Below, piece by piece: positions 39,848 to 40,199 of a stretch of DNA of 40,199 bases. The position numbers were made by a program, and so were the translations under genes. The stretch is from Alphaproteobacteria bacterium (GTDB taxonomy: Bacteria > Pseudomonadota > Alphaproteobacteria > Rs-D84): positions 1 to 40,199 of the forward strand of contig JAFTTY010000032.1 in NCBI GenBank assembly GCA_017466525.1, written 5' to 3'. The notes below the pieces were generated by a model, which searched no databases, was not told the origin of the DNA, and was given only the letters and a program-made list of their open reading frames with translations. Positions within the stretch are counted from its first letter, which is position 1. The number at the start of each line of letters is the position of its first letter.

Positions 39848-40199
39848 AAAAGAAAAACACCGTCTGACGACGGTGTAAATACTGGCGGGACCCCGGGGTT
39901 GTATATTCCCATATTCGCTATCGCTTTATGGGCCCCTTTCACTACGTAAGACTCGAACGGCGCAAGGCTTGTTCTCGTCAACTGGCGTTCCGAACCCGTG
40001 CGGGTTCTTCGCCCCGTCTAAACAAAAGAAAAACACCGTCTGACGACGGTGTAAATACTGGCGGGACCCTGGGGCTGTATATTCCCATATTCGCTATCGC
40101 TTTATGGGCCCCTTTCACTACGTAAGACTCGAACGGCGCAAGGCTTGTTCTCGTCAACTGGCGTTCCGAACCCGTGCGGGTTCTTCGCCCCGTCTAAAC
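39848..40199. repeat. 176-bp tandem repeat, two copies, running to the window edge
   Basis: Copies at 39848-40023 and 40024-40199 differ at only two bases. The period is not a multiple of three, so it is not a protein repeat. Each unit contains, read leftward, nested stems (GAACCCG/CGGGTTC, CCCATA/TATGGG within GGGG/CCCC) and ends in a strong hairpin ACACCGTC/GACGGTGT with a T run, so each unit looks like a structured leftward RNA with its own terminator. No promoter is evident between copies. No gene lies between metK (39817) and the edge. Confidence 0.85.
39851..39876 (-). terminator. Terminator hairpin in the tandem repeat
   Basis: Minus strand ACACCGTC, loop GTCA, GACGGTGT (39876-39857), then TTTTTCTTTT. 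A second copy is at 40027-40052. Confidence 0.7.

Noticed and set aside
39505..39981. Leftward open frame running from the tandem repeat into metK
   Set aside because: It overlaps metK in the opposite direction over most of its length, and the repeat part comes from non-coding sequence whose period shifts the frame.
39928..40125. Short rightward open frame in the tandem repeat
   Set aside because: It crosses the repeat junction in a shifted frame, so the two copies would code different peptides; no ribosome site.
39848..40199. CRISPR array
   Set aside because: Units are 176 bp and alike throughout, with no variable spacers and no cas genes in the window.

Overview
The window looks like chromosomal DNA of a host-associated alphaproteobacterium with moderate-to-low GC. 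I base this on gene pairings and families rather than on any search: fabH followed directly by ihfA, a ZauP-like coiled-coil protein overlapping zapA, lptE overlapping holA, LpxI (rather than LpxH) for lipid A synthesis, and a SAM-II-like pseudoknot leader in front of metK. The many beta-barrel outer-membrane proteins and Cys-rich exported proteins without recognisable families would fit one of the uncultured gut lineages (RF32 / Enterousia-like), but that placement is inference.

Layout. 1-545: the start of a leftward helical protein cut by the window edge. 793-6559: two outer-membrane barrels flanking a leftward hemW - M13 metallopeptidase pair. 6581-9847: MltB-type lytic transglycosylase, LemA, a PHP phosphoesterase, then rpsD with its own promoter and a structured leader. 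9848-10173: terminators and a REP-like palindromic repeat. 10174-13614 (leftward): a 777-residue Cys-rich exported protein and galE. 13759-16806: a phospholipase D-type lipoprotein, a small Cys/His membrane protein, a DUF3419/BtaA-type protein and tRNA-Arg(CCU). 16885-23148: an unknown 595-residue protein, fabH-ihfA, an outer-membrane barrel and a glycine-zipper exported protein. 23178-27458: a Cys-rich membrane-anchored protein facing the operon lptE-holA-map-radC. 27455-30165 (leftward): a tight three-gene unit that includes a membrane protein fused to a lysozyme-like domain. 30248-30732: zauP-like and zapA. 30763-34575 (leftward): an exported protein with a long structured leader, a shortened RlmD-type methyltransferase and two barrels. 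34662-36928: lpxI, a 39-residue LptM-like lipoprotein, and an MFS transporter. 37056-38590: an AT-rich GNAT gene, a region with a duplicated tRNA-Glu end, tRNA-Glu(UUC), and a META-domain lipoprotein with a stop codon just after its apparent start. 38728-39817: SAM-II-like leader and a short divergent metK. 39848-40199: two copies of a 176-bp tandem repeat running to the window edge.

Themes. Most recognisable genes serve the cell envelope: lipid A (lpxI), LPS export (lptE, LptM-like), lipids (fabH, phospholipase D family), peptidoglycan (MltB type), nucleotide sugars (galE) and five barrels. Core functions (rpsD, holA, map, ihfA, zapA, metK, two tRNAs) are interspersed. Promoters of the TTGnnn-17-TATAAT type can be read in front of many genes. 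At several (LptM-like, zauP-like, lpxI, hemW and possibly DUF3419) the -10 box lies so close to the ATG that the mRNA should be leaderless or nearly so. The most unusual objects are the 176-bp tandem repeat with a built-in leftward terminator, the 41-bp tRNA-Glu-derived direct repeat around a palindrome-rich insert, the RlmD-type enzyme lacking part of its SAM-binding core, and the recurrent C-x6-C pattern in the 777-residue exported protein.
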